This document shows, piece by piece, positions 10,559 through 19,733 of a DNA stretch of 45,684 nucleotides. Within the stretch, counting starts at the first letter, position 1, and every line of letters begins with the position of its first letter. The stretch covers positions 1-45,684 of the forward strand of contig QCUA01000008.1 in the NCBI GenBank assembly GCA_003210915.1, in the 5' to 3' direction. A program made the position numbers and the translations under genes. The notes beneath the pieces were generated by a model, which saw only the letters and a program-made list of their open reading frames with translations, was not told the DNA's origin and did not search any database. Origin of the DNA: Prochlorococcus sp. AG-676-L21. Lineage in GTDB: Bacteria; Cyanobacteriota; Cyanobacteriia; PCC-6307; Cyanobiaceae.

Positions 10559-11455
10559 TCAGTATTTAATTTGATCTGCAGAAGAAACTTGCGAAATTTT
10601 TACATCCTTTAAATGCCTTTTCCCTAGACCACCTAGGACATTAGATGGGCCAATTTCTACCAATTGAAGAATTCTATTTTCTTTCATTAAATCCATAGTT
10701 TGACGCCATCTAACACCATTACACATTTGATTTTTAAACCTAACCTTTAGCTCCCTTGGATCATTACATAGTGATGGATTAGAATTACTGATAACGGTTA
10801 CAGAAGGCTGATTAAATTCGAGAGTGTCTAAATATTTTGAGAATTGAATTGATGGTTCTTTCATGAATGGAGAATGAAAAGCACCCGAAACATTTAATTT
10901 CAGAAATCTTTTTGCCTTAATTCGTTTTGAAATATTATCTAAAGCTTTTTCGCTTCCTGATAAAACAACTTGAGAAGAGCTATTGTCGTTTGCTATTACA
11001 AGATCATCAATCTCCTCTACCAGTAAATCTAATTGATCTCTATCAAAACTTATTAATGCTGCCATGGATCCCTTTACTGCATCTGCCATTAATCCAGATC
11101 TAACTTTTATAAGTTGTACACAATCTTCAAAAGACAAAACATCGGCACAATATAGAGCTGAAACTTCACCTAAACTATGTCCAGCAATATAGGTTGGTTT
11201 ATAACCATTTTCTTTTAAAGAGTCTAATAAGATTGATTCCACCAGAAAAAGACAAATTTGAGTATTCTTTGTATGATTTAAATCTTCAGAAAGATTTTTT
11301 TTATCAGAATTTAGTTCACAAATTTCAAATAAATTCCTCTCGAATACTTCAGAGGCATAATTAAACCTAAATTTCGCATTTGGCAAATCTATAATTTTAT
11401 TTGCCATACCAATTTTTTGTGAACCCTGACCAGGGAATACCCAAGCGACTGTCAT
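10559..11455 (-). CDS. fabD: Malonyl-CoA:ACP transacylase
   Basis: Loads malonyl groups onto ACP for fatty-acid elongation. From the ATG at 11455 the protein reads MTVAWVFPGQGSQ and is 298 residues, with GHSLG at 92-96 (nucleophile Ser94) and the catalytic His194 in GAFHSPF. An upstream ATG at 11494 would add 13 non-family residues and overlap fabH by 26 bp, so I prefer the internal start, which leaves 13 bp between the genes. It is the fourth gene of the lipid block. Confidence 0.94.
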   Translation of the reverse strand: MTVAWVFPGQGSQKIGMANKIIDLPNAKFRFNYASEVFERNLFEICELNSDKKNLSEDLNHTKNTQICLFLVESILLDSLKENGYKPTYIAGHSLGEVSALYCADVLSFEDCVQLIKVRSGLMADAVKGSMAALISFDRDQLDLLVEEIDDLVIANDNSSSQVVLSGSEKALDNISKRIKAKRFLKLNVSGAFHSPFMKEPSIQFSKYLDTLEFNQPSVTVISNSNPSLCNDPRELKVRFKNQMCNGVRWRQTMDLMKENRILQLVEIGPSNVLGGLGKRHLKDVKISQVSSADQIKY

Positions 11456-11468
11456 AATAAAACTTTTT

Positions 11469-12476
11469 TTAACCCCATCGAATAAGGGCTGCACCCCAAC
11501 TTAACCCAGCACCAAAACCACTTGTGGCAATAATATCATTTTCTTTAATTTTCTTATTTCTTATTGCCTCATCCAGCATTAAAGGAATTGTTGCCGCCGA
11601 AGTGTTTCCATAGTTACTTAAATTACTGAGTATCTTTTCTGATGAAACATTTAGCCTGTCTCCAACTGAATCTAATATTCTTTGATTTGCTTGATGTAAT
11701 AAAAGCCAATTAATTTTCTCAGAATTAAAATTTGTTTTTTTAAATAAATTATCAATAATTAATGGCACCTCTCTAACTGCAAATTTATATACTTCTTGTC
11801 CGTTCATCTCAATTGCAGAAAAACCCCCACTTGAAAAATTAATATCATTAACAATTAGATCTTGATTATTTTGAGATGGGAGATTTAAGAAAGAACCTCT
11901 TTGACCGTCAGTCCTCATACTAAAGCCAATTAAATTATCAAATTCATTTGTTGATTCAATTGCTATTGCTCCCGCTCCATCTCCGAATAAGATACAACTT
12001 CTCCTATCATTCCAATCTACATAACTTGAAAGTTGATCTGAGCCTATTACTAAAGCTCTTTTATAACTTCCTGTTTTTAAAAATTGAGTAGCTGTTATTG
12101 CAGCAAATAAGAAACCACTGCAAGCAGCTGTCAAATCAAACGCAACAGCATTAATTGCGCCAAGTCTTGATTGAATTTCAGGAGCAGAACCAAATAAATC
12201 ATTTGGAGTTGATGTAGCTAAAATTATTAGATCAATTGTTTCAACTTCCCATTTAGCCATCTCAATTGCTCCCAATGCTGCCTTATAACCCATCTCGCTA
12301 ACATTTTCTGATACTCCAGAAATTCTTCTCTGCGAGATACCTGTTCTAGATTTTATCCATTCATCACTAGTATCTACCTTTTTACTAATTTCCTGATTTG
12401 TCAGGATTTGATTTGGTACATAACTTCCACTACCTTTAAATGAGACTCCAACTTGATTTAAATTTATTACTTCCAA
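11469..12476 (-). CDS. fabH: 3-oxoacyl-ACP synthase III (FabH)
   Basis: Starts fatty-acid synthesis by condensing acetyl-CoA with malonyl-ACP. The thiolase-fold triad is present: Cys119 (in DLTAACSGF), His261 (LLLHQANQRI) and Asn291 (NYGNTSAA). Length of 335 aa is normal. It lies 53 bp after plsX; that space holds the palindrome ACTTATATAAGT (12492-12503), which may be an internal promoter, so fabH-fabD-plsC could be expressed separately from rpaB-plsX. Confidence 0.95.
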   Translation of the reverse strand: MEVINLNQVGVSFKGSGSYVPNQILTNQEISKKVDTSDEWIKSRTGISQRRISGVSENVSEMGYKAALGAIEMAKWEVETIDLIILATSTPNDLFGSAPEIQSRLGAINAVAFDLTAACSGFLFAAITATQFLKTGSYKRALVIGSDQLSSYVDWNDRRSCILFGDGAGAIAIESTNEFDNLIGFSMRTDGQRGSFLNLPSQNNQDLIVNDINFSSGGFSAIEMNGQEVYKFAVREVPLIIDNLFKKTNFNSEKINWLLLHQANQRILDSVGDRLNVSSEKILSNLSNYGNTSAATIPLMLDEAIRNKKIKENDIIATSGFGAGLSWGAALIRWG

Positions 12477-12491
12477 AAGTTTTATCTAATT

Positions 12492-12503
12492 ACTTATATA
12501 AGT
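12492..12503. promoter_or_regulatory. Palindrome ACTTATATAAGT before fabH, possible -10 region or operator
   Basis: Perfect 12-bp palindrome centred in the plsX-fabH gap, about 16 bp before the fabH start on the minus strand. The same 12-mer occurs upstream of rpaA (21554-21565) and its inner 10-11 bases upstream of the TIGR03279 gene (43952-43962). It holds a TATATAAG-like -10 region. Regulatory role is inferred from recurrence and position only. Confidence 0.3.
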
Positions 12504-12529
12504 CAAACATAAATCTGACAAAATATGTT

Positions 12530-13930
12530 TTAAGAATTTAAAACTTGAAGCTTTTGAAGTTGATTTAAATTCTCCATGACATTATGATTTACAGCAGAAT
12601 GAGCCAAACGCAGAGCACTTACTACTGATAAAGACTTACTACTACCATGGCCAATTACACAAATACCATTAACTCCAAGCAATAATGCTCCACCATGTTC
12701 AGCATGATCTAACCTTTTCTTGATTCTTATTAAATTACTTTTTAAAAAGGCAGAACCAACCTTCCCCCTTCTTCCTCTAGGTAGTTCGGATTTTAAAATA
12801 TCTAATAGAACTCCTCCAACTGACTCAAGAAATTTAAGTAATATATTTCCTGTAAAGCCATCGCAAACAACTACATCAAAATCACCAGATAAAACATCTC
12901 TTCCTTCACAATTGCCCCCAAAATCAATATTTAATTCATTGGATAGTAATTCAAATGTTTTTATAGATAAATCATTCCCTTTACATTCTTCTTCTCCAAT
13001 ATTTAATAAGCCAACTCGTGGTTTTTCTATTTGTAAAACATCTTTGGCATAAACATTACCAAGAAGTGCAAATTGATGAAGATAAGAGGGCTTACAATCA
13101 GTATTTGCTCCGACATCAAGAACTAATACAGGTCGTGTTTGATCTCTAGTTGGGAATAATGCTCCTATTGCAGGACGTTCGATTCCTTTCAATCGCCCTA
13201 TCCTAAATATTGCAGAGGCCATAAGAGCTCCTGAGTTGCCTGCAGAATAAACAGCTTTTGCCTTATTAGTTTTAACCAAATCCATAGCAATATTTATACT
13301 CGCATCTTTTCTTTTTCGTACTGCTGTTGCTTCTTCATTCATCCCTATGGGATCTCCACTATTGATTAATTCAAGACGATTAGTATCAATTGCTCTTTCT
13401 AACAAATCTATTAGACCAACTTTTTCTGCTTCATATCTAACTTTTTCAATTTTGCCTACAAACTTTATATTTATAGGAAATCTACTAATAGCTTCGAGAC
13501 AACCCTCCAAAATGGGCGCAGGTGCATAATCTCCCCCCATACCATCAACTGCAATCCAAATCCTCTCAAATGTTGGCAAATCTTCTTTAATTATCAAATT
13601 ATCACTATTTTGTAACCTTTTTAAAGGGTCAAAAACTAATGGCTGCAATGTATTTTTTGCAATTGAACTAGCACTTGAAACTACACTACTAGCAGTGTTA
13701 ACAACTGATTCAGCACTAGAGACTACATTACCTGCAACATTACCTGCTACATTACTTGCAGTACTTACAACAGAACCTGCACCAGAAACCATGCTACCTG
13801 CAACATTGCTTGCAGTTACAGCAGAATTAGCCGCAGAATCAACTATTGAAGTTACAGCAGAATTTCTTTTGTACCAAATAACTAATCTTCTTATAGCTCT
13901 AGACTTTTTATTAGAAGAATCTTTTTCCAT
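12530..13930 (-). CDS. plsX: Phosphate acyltransferase PlsX with a long repetitive N-terminal extension
   Basis: Makes acyl-phosphate from acyl-ACP for phospholipid synthesis. The conserved core starts at about residue 124 (IWIAVDGMGGDYAP) and runs to about 455, with the family patterns NSGALMA, DVGANTDCKP and GFTGNI. The usual length is about 330-350 aa; this protein has 466. The extra head has a basic start (KKSRAIRR...WYKR, residues 8-22) and a nearly uncharged Ala/Val/Ser/Asn segment (24-93) with recurring units such as ASNVAG and SVVSTAS. This could be an amphipathic membrane-binding or flexible anchor. The start codon directly follows the rpaB stop with no spacer. The extension continues in frame and is not explained by a mistaken start, because it forms a regular protein repeat. 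Confidence 0.93.
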   Translation of the reverse strand: MEKDSSNKKSRAIRRLVIWYKRNSAVTSIVDSAANSAVTASNVAGSMVSGAGSVVSTASNVAGNVAGNVVSSAESVVNTASSVVSSASSIAKNTLQPLVFDPLKRLQNSDNLIIKEDLPTFERIWIAVDGMGGDYAPAPILEGCLEAISRFPINIKFVGKIEKVRYEAEKVGLIDLLERAIDTNRLELINSGDPIGMNEEATAVRKRKDASINIAMDLVKTNKAKAVYSAGNSGALMASAIFRIGRLKGIERPAIGALFPTRDQTRPVLVLDVGANTDCKPSYLHQFALLGNVYAKDVLQIEKPRVGLLNIGEEECKGNDLSIKTFELLSNELNIDFGGNCEGRDVLSGDFDVVVCDGFTGNILLKFLESVGGVLLDILKSELPRGRRGKVGSAFLKSNLIRIKKRLDHAEHGGALLLGVNGICVIGHGSSKSLSVVSALRLAHSAVNHNVMENLNQLQKLQVLNS

Positions 13931-14677
13931 CTATTTACCGTCAAATGGAGATATATCAACTATCCTCTGGAACAGATATCCTGTACCTCTTGCTGTAAGA
14001 ATTAATTCAGGATTTGCAGGGTCAGCTTCCAATTTTGATCTTAATCTAGATATATGGACATCCACTACTCTTGTATCTACATGTCTTTCAGGTGTATAAC
14101 CCCAAACTTCTTTCAAAATCTCTCCTCGACTAAATGGCTCTCCTGATCTACTGACTAACAATTCTAAAAGACTAAATTCCATTCCTGTTAACCTGATTCT
14201 TTCATCACTTTTAAAAACTTGTCTTCGATTTGTATCAATTTTAATGTCCGTAACCAAAATTAAACCTGAATTTGGCATCCCAGGAAGTTGCTCTTTATCT
14301 ATTCGTCTTAATACACACCTAATCCTAGCTTCTAATTCTTTTGGACTAAATGGTTTAACCACATAATCATCAGCTCCTAATTCTAATCCTGTAATTCTAT
14401 CTGCAACATCTCCTAATGCGGTCAACATGACGATAGGTACATCTGAGTCTTTTCTTAATTCTTGACACACTCCATATCCATCTAATTTTGGCATCATTAC
14501 ATCAAGTACAACTAAGTCAGGATCGTAATCTTTGAACAATTTTAATGCTTCTTTACCATCACAAGCAGTTACCACTTTGTAACCAATCATTGAGAGACGA
14601 GTCTCGAGAATTCTTCTAATGCTTGCCTCGTCATCAGCGACAAGGATTGTTTCTTTTGTTTGACTAGATACAGCCAT
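13931..14677 (-). CDS. rpaB: OmpR-family response regulator RpaB
   Basis: Essential cyanobacterial regulator (plastid ycf27 homologue) that binds HLR1 elements and controls high-light and photosystem genes. The receiver has Asp15/Asp16, phospho-acceptor Asp59, Thr86 and Lys108. The winged-helix output domain spans about residues 140-240, with the recognition segment near RHVDTRVVDVHISRLRSKLE. Length of 248 aa fits. Sequence features such as TACDGKEALKLF and MPKLDGYGVCQELR favour RpaB over RpaA. It is divergent from radA across 106 bp and abuts plsX with zero spacing, heading the lipid block. The cognate sensor (Hik33/NblS) is not in the window. Confidence 0.93.
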   Translation of the reverse strand: MAVSSQTKETILVADDEASIRRILETRLSMIGYKVVTACDGKEALKLFKDYDPDLVVLDVMMPKLDGYGVCQELRKDSDVPIVMLTALGDVADRITGLELGADDYVVKPFSPKELEARIRCVLRRIDKEQLPGMPNSGLILVTDIKIDTNRRQVFKSDERIRLTGMEFSLLELLVSRSGEPFSRGEILKEVWGYTPERHVDTRVVDVHISRLRSKLEADPANPELILTARGTGYLFQRIVDISPFDGK

Positions 14678-14783
14678 TTGTTTCTATTAGCTAATCAGTA
14701 AGAGAATTTATCATTAACCCAATCTAACTTGTAGAGGGGCAAAATCCCAAACATCTCAGTTCCTCAATCTAATCAAAAATTAA

Positions 14784-16137
14784 ATGTCTAGTAAATTTTC
14801 GACTTTTATTTGTCAAAATTGCGGGTCTGAAACTTCTCAATACTTCGGCAGATGCGTAAATTGTAATGAATGGAATACGATAGTTGAAGAAAGAAAAAAC
14901 GCTAGATCTAAAACAACTAATATTAATAAAAGTAAAAAATCTAAGCTGTTTACTGAAATAGAAATAGATACTATATCAAGATTTACGAGCGGTTTTAAAG
15001 AGTTTGATAGAGTGCTCGGAGGTGGAATAGTACCAGGATCTATAGTTTTACTTGGAGGAGAACCAGGTATTGGTAAAAGTACAATAGTGCTTCAATCTGC
15101 AGGGAAAATATCCCTTAATGAAAAAGTTTTATATATCACTGCAGAAGAATCTTTAGAACAAGTAAAAATCAGATGGGAAAGATTAAATCAAAATAGTCTC
15201 GATTTAAAAATTTATGCCGAAACTAATTTATCTTTAATTATTGAAGAGATTAAAAAAATAAAACCTAGTTTTGCGATTATTGATAGTATCCAAGCTATTA
15301 ATAATTATGAGATGGAAAGTTCTCCAGGATCCGTTTCCCAAGTAAGAACTTGTTCATCTGAACTTCAGAATCTTGCCAAAGAAAATAATATAGCGCTTTT
15401 GATAATAGGCCACGTTACAAAAGATGGAGCTCTTGCAGGTCCAAAAACTTTAGAACACTTAGTAGATGTGGTACTTAATTTTGAGGGAGATAATATTGCC
15501 TCCCATAGATTACTAAGAAGTGTAAAAAATAGGTTTGGATCAACTTTTGAAATTGGAATTTTCGAAATGTTAGAAAATGGTTTAAGAGAAGTTATTAACC
15601 CTAGTTCAATATTCACAAATAAAGAGAATATATCAGGTGTCACAACCACCATCACTAATGAAGGCTCGAGACCTTTTGCAGTAGATATTCAGGCTTTAGT
15701 AAATAAGACTTTCTACAATAATCCAAGACGAACAACAACTGGGATCAGTATCAACAGATTACATCAGATATTAGCAGTCATTGAAAAACATATTGGGATT
15801 AAATTATCAGAATATGACTGTTATATAGCTACAGGCGGTGGCTTTGAAATAAATGACCCATCTTCAGATTTAGGAGTTGCAATATCAATCTTATCAAGCT
15901 TAAAAAATGCCCCCCCCCCTGATAAATTGCGCATTTATTGGCGAATTAGGTTTAAGCGGTCAGGTAAGACAGGCAGGTAATATTAGAGCCAAAATTGATG
16001 AGGCGATTAGGCTTGGTATTAAAAATATTTTGGTACCTAAAACTACTATTGAAATTAAAGATAGTTTTCAAAAAATCATAAGGATTAAAGAAATTTCAAA
16101 TATCAATGAAGCTATGAATTATGCATTGAAAGAGTAA
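14784..16137 (+). pseudogene. radA: DNA repair protein RadA, reading frame broken at a C10 tract
   Basis: RadA/Sms, a RecA-like branch-migration ATPase. The first frame (14784-15980) gives the C4 zinc finger (Cys10, Cys13, Cys24, Cys27), Walker A GGEPGIGKST (91-100) and KNRFG (248-252). It also gives the start of the Lon-like C-terminal domain. After the C run at 15910-15919 it continues into unrelated residues and stops. The second frame (15907-16137) supplies the missing end, with FIGELGLSGQVRQ and EAIRLGIKNILVP. Removing a single C joins both frames into exactly 450 residues, the normal family length. Explanations are a sequencing or assembly error, a real slippage mutation, phase variation, or transcriptional slippage. 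Everything else looks conserved, so I think the gene is functional or very recently broken. Confidence 0.85.
15910..15919 (+). repeat. C10 homopolymer inside radA
   Basis: A run of ten C in a genome of roughly one-third GC, preceded by a run of A. It is the only long G/C homopolymer I noticed in the window. It lies exactly where the radA frame changes: C9 restores the gene, C10 gives a 398-aa product with a wrong tail. Confidence 0.95.
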
Positions 16138-16149
16138 ATTTATACAAAA

Positions 16150-16671
16150 CTAAAGATAAATATCAATCGAACTCCTTCCAGAAGTTTTCAACCAATTTTC
16201 AATATCTAAGTATCCACCAGGATAGAGTCTTACAGCCTTAGTCCAAACTTGCGCAGCCTTATCGAACCACATATCTCTTTGATCTAAATCACCATTCTGT
16301 TCAGCAGATCTTCCCCTTTTTTCATAAATAAGGCCTATATTCTTAAGACAAGAAGGCTGTTTTGGATTTTCAACTAAGGCCTTTTGATAAGTTTCTATAG
16401 ATAGATCTTCCTCTCCATTACTCATATAAATTATTGCCATGTTCTTTAAAGTTTCTCCTCTATCAATTTTATTTTCTTCTAGTAATAAACTTTCATTATA
16501 GTAATCAAGAGCTTCTGAATAATCGCCATTATTTTGTGCAGCTAACCCATCTCTATAATATATGTAAGCTTTTTTTTCTTTATCAGCAATAGGCATTATC
16601 TTTACTATAGATTCAGCAATTACAGTAAAAGCTTTATCAATGAAATTGTCTCTGTTTTGATTATTAGGCAC
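16150..16671 (-). CDS. ycf3: Photosystem I assembly protein Ycf3
   Basis: TPR protein required to assemble photosystem I at the thylakoid. The 173 residues hold three TPR-like repeats (about residues 35-68, 72-105 and 115-155) and the family-typical [12 protein letters not shown] and [17 protein letters not shown] segments. I start at the GTG at 16671 (protein reads [16 protein letters not shown]), because Ycf3 begins a few residues before NFIDK. The longer frame to 16701 adds only a poly-Leu/Lys head. Convergent with radA, 12 bp from its end. Confidence 0.92.
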   Translation of the reverse strand: MPNNQNRDNFIDKAFTVIAESIVKIMPIADKEKKAYIYYRDGLAAQNNGDYSEALDYYNESLLLEENKIDRGETLKNMAIIYMSNGEEDLSIETYQKALVENPKQPSCLKNIGLIYEKRGRSAEQNGDLDQRDMWFDKAAQVWTKAVRLYPGGYLDIENWLKTSGRSSIDIYL

Positions 16672-16790
16672 TTTTTTTTTTAATAAAATTAAATTAGTCA
16701 ATAAAATGTCAACTATTTAAAAAGTCTATAACATTTATTATTATAATAATTAATAAAGACAAGTATTAATTTGCTTTCATCGCAAAAAAT

Positions 16791-19088
16791 ATGAATAGTA
16801 TTCAATTAAATATTACCGGTATGAAATGTGGGGGGTGTGTTAACACAGTAGAAAATATATTAAAAAATTCGGATGGGGTCGAAAATGTTTCAGTTAACTT
16901 ACTAACTGAAAGTGCCTATTTTGAAATTAATAAAACAGTTCCAGACATTGATCAGGTTTTAGAAAACCTCAAACAAAGCGGTTTTCCTTCAAAGATTTAC
17001 ATAAATGATTTTTCAAAAAAAGTAAATAAAGTTCAATTAGAAAAAAAAAAGAAATGGATTAATCAATGGAAAAAACTTAATTTTGCACTTTTACTTTTAT
17101 TATTTTCAGGGTTAGGGCATTTAGCAGAAGGAGATTATTTGAATTTACCAATATTAGGAAATTTATTTTTTCATGCTGCACTGGCCACATTAGCTTTATT
17201 ATTTCCTGGAAGAGAAATTGTAGTCAAAGGATTCAAATCTTTTATAAAGAATCGACCAGATATGGATTCTTTAGTCGCTCTGGGAGTAACTAGTGCTTAT
17301 ACAACAAGTCTATTATCATTAATATTTCCTTCTACTGGTTTTCCCTGTTTTTTTAATGAACCAGTAATGTTGTTGGGGTTTATTCTTATAGGACGTTTTT
17401 TAGAAGAAAGAGCAAAGTATCAAACTGGTTCTTCAATTGGAGAATTATTAGATCTCCAACCAGAAATGGCGAACATATATATAGAAGAGAATAAAGTTAA
17501 ATCAGTCAGAGTACATTCTTTAAAAATAGGAGATGAAATTCAATTATTAGCTGGAGATCGTGTACCTGCTGACTGCATTGTTCTTAATGGAAATTCATCT
17601 GTAGATGTTTCTCATATTACAGGTGAATCTAAACCAATAGATGTTTATCCAGGTAAACATTTACTGAATGGCTCATTAAATTTAAATTCCACTTTAAGAC
17701 TAAAGGTTATCAAAGTAGGAGAAGAAACTTCTCTAGCAAAACTAGTTAATCTTATTGAATCAGTTCAATCTAAAAAGCCTCCTATTCAGAGAATAGCTGA
17801 TCAAATTGCAGGGAAATTTACATACTTCGTACTCTTTATTGCAACTGCAAGCTTCTTTTTTTGGTGGAAAGGGGCAAAACAAATTTGGCCTGATTTGTTA
17901 ATAAACAATCATCATGGATTGATTACAACCTCCAACCATACGTTACATACTTCATTAGGTGGTAATGCTGAAAATTTTTTAACTTTAGCTATTCAACTCT
18001 CAATTGCTGTTTTAGTAATAGCTTGTCCTTGCGCTTTAGGTCTTGCTACTCCCACTGTAATAACTGTTGCTTCAGGTAAAGCAGCAAAAAAAGGTGTTTT
18101 ATTTAAAGGCGGAGACAAAATAGAAATAGCATCAAAAATTAATCATATTATTTTTGATAAAACAGGAACATTGACTAAAGGTAAACCTTTTATAATCGAT
18201 TATGTAAATACTGCTGATAAATTATTTCTATTAAAAATATCTGCAAGTTTAGAAAGTCAAAGCCGACATCCCATAGCTAGTGCATTAGTTAATGAAGCCA
18301 AAAAACAAAACCTTGGATTATTGACAATTAAAAACATCCATACCGAATCTGGTAGAGGTATATCAGGAGAACTTGATTCAATTGATGGGGAAATCAATAT
18401 TGGAAGTGTTGAATGGTTGAATAGTAAAGGAGTAATAATTGACAGCAAATCAAAAGAAATATTAGAAACTGAAGAAAACAAATCCCATTCTGTGATTGGA
18501 GTATGTATAAATAAAAAGTTACTCGGATTTATTTTATTAGGTGATTTATTAAGAGAGGATTCTATTAGTTCTGTTCAAAAATTAAGAGAGGATAATTATA
18601 ATATAAAAATTTTAAGCGGAGATAGAAAAGAAACTGTAGTCGAGTTGGGGAAAAAATTAGATAGTCCAGAAGCAGAAATCAAATGGGATCTTCTTCCAGA
18701 AATGAAATTAAAAATAATTGAAAATTTAAAGAAGACCAATAAAGTTGCAATGATTGGAGATGGAATAAATGATGCACCTGCTTTGGCAGCTTCAAATTTA
18801 GGAATAGCAGTTGGTTCAGGCACCCAGATTGCGAAAGCGAATGCAGATGTTGTTTTAATGGGAGATCAGTTATCCGGATTACCTTATGCACTTAGTCTGG
18901 CAAAAAGAACAATAGGAAAAATTAAACAAAATCTATTCTGGGCTTTTGGATACAACTTGATTGCAATTCCCATAGCGGGAGGTATTCTATTTCCAAAATA
19001 TGGCATTCTTCTTACACCATCAATCGCAGCATTATTGATGGCAACTAGTTCAATAACCGTTGTAATAAATGCTTTATCTTTAGAATAA
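16791..19088 (+). CDS. Copper-translocating P1B-type ATPase
   Basis: ATP-driven Cu(+) exporter or thylakoid importer of the CtaA/PacS/CopA group; it could feed plastocyanin. One N-terminal HMA domain carries GMKCGGC (Cys13, Cys16). The membrane CPC motif is Cys412-Pro413-Cys414, the phosphorylated Asp456 lies in DKTGTLTKG, and GDGINDAPAL hinge sequence follows. YN in NLFWAFGYN and M-x-x-S-S in MATSS near the C-terminus are the P1B-1 copper ligands. Between the fifth and sixth core helices there is an unusually long loop with four His (about residues 372-392). Length of 765 aa is normal. tmk starts on the next base after the stop. The direction of transport and the paralogue name cannot be decided from sequence. 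Confidence 0.92.
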   Translation: MNSIQLNITGMKCGGCVNTVENILKNSDGVENVSVNLLTESAYFEINKTVPDIDQVLENLKQSGFPSKIYINDFSKKVNKVQLEKKKKWINQWKKLNFALLLLLFSGLGHLAEGDYLNLPILGNLFFHAALATLALLFPGREIVVKGFKSFIKNRPDMDSLVALGVTSAYTTSLLSLIFPSTGFPCFFNEPVMLLGFILIGRFLEERAKYQTGSSIGELLDLQPEMANIYIEENKVKSVRVHSLKIGDEIQLLAGDRVPADCIVLNGNSSVDVSHITGESKPIDVYPGKHLLNGSLNLNSTLRLKVIKVGEETSLAKLVNLIESVQSKKPPIQRIADQIAGKFTYFVLFIATASFFFWWKGAKQIWPDLLINNHHGLITTSNHTLHTSLGGNAENFLTLAIQLSIAVLVIACPCALGLATPTVITVASGKAAKKGVLFKGGDKIEIASKINHIIFDKTGTLTKGKPFIIDYVNTADKLFLLKISASLESQSRHPIASALVNEAKKQNLGLLTIKNIHTESGRGISGELDSIDGEINIGSVEWLNSKGVIIDSKSKEILETEENKSHSVIGVCINKKLLGFILLGDLLREDSISSVQKLREDNYNIKILSGDRKETVVELGKKLDSPEAEIKWDLLPEMKLKIIENLKKTNKVAMIGDGINDAPALAASNLGIAVGSGTQIAKANADVVLMGDQLSGLPYALSLAKRTIGKIKQNLFWAFGYNLIAIPIAGGILFPKYGILLTPSIAALLMATSSITVVINALSLE

Positions 19089-19733
19089 ATGAGGGGTAAA
19101 TTTATTGTTATTGAAGGAATTGATGGTTGCGGTAAAACAACCCAAATAGATGAAATTTCTAAATGGATTCCAACTAGTGGTCTTTTGAGAGGAAAACAAA
19201 AATTAGTAAAAACTAGAGAACCTGGAGGAAGCTTATTAGGTAAAAAAATTAGAAATTTAATACTTGACAATCATAAAGATAATAAACCTTCTTCTCTGGC
19301 TGAATTATTACTTTATTCTGCTGATAGAGCAGAACATATTTCCAAAACCATATCACCTGCTTTAGAAAATCAAGACTGGGTACTTAGCGATAGATTTTGT
19401 GACTCTACACTTGCTTATCAAGGTTATGGTAGAAATATAAATCTTGAGATTATCAAAAATATCGAATCTATTGTTTGTCAAGGAGAATACCCAGACCTGA
19501 CTATTTTTCTAGAAATTTCAGCAGAAGAAAGTGTATTACGAAGAGAAAAGTTTATTCCAGATAGGATAGAATCTGAAGGGATAAAATTCCTAGAAAAAGT
19601 TAATGAAGGTTTTAAGTTGATTGCCAAAGAAAAAAATTGGACAACAATATCTGCTGTACAAGATATAAATACTATTACTAATGAAATAAAAGAAACCTTA
19701 ATAAAAAAGTTTTCTCAAGTGAACAATGATTGA
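19089..19733 (+). CDS. tmk: Thymidylate kinase
   Basis: Phosphorylates dTMP to dTDP for DNA synthesis. The P-loop is [10 protein letters not shown] (residues 9-18). The [15 protein letters not shown] block with the dTMP-site Arg is near residues 101-115, and TREPGG sits near residue 42. The length of 214 aa is normal. The ATG follows the ATPase stop directly, and the gene overlaps holB by 8 bp, so the three genes are probably one transcript. The tmk-holB pairing is common in bacteria. Confidence 0.95.
   Translation: MRGKFIVIEGIDGCGKTTQIDEISKWIPTSGLLRGKQKLVKTREPGGSLLGKKIRNLILDNHKDNKPSSLAELLLYSADRAEHISKTISPALENQDWVLSDRFCDSTLAYQGYGRNINLEIIKNIESIVCQGEYPDLTIFLEISAEESVLRREKFIPDRIESEGIKFLEKVNEGFKLIAKEKNWTTISAVQDINTITNEIKETLIKKFSQVNND

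Noticed and set aside
13695..14099. 134-codon plus-strand ORF with Thr/Leu/Pro/Ala repeats
   Set aside because: Antisense of the PlsX repeat head and rpaB; its repeats are just the complement of the plsX repeats.
18884..19270. 128-codon minus-strand ORF over the ATPase end and tmk start
   Set aside because: Both plus-strand genes are clear; this is antisense with no recognisable domain.
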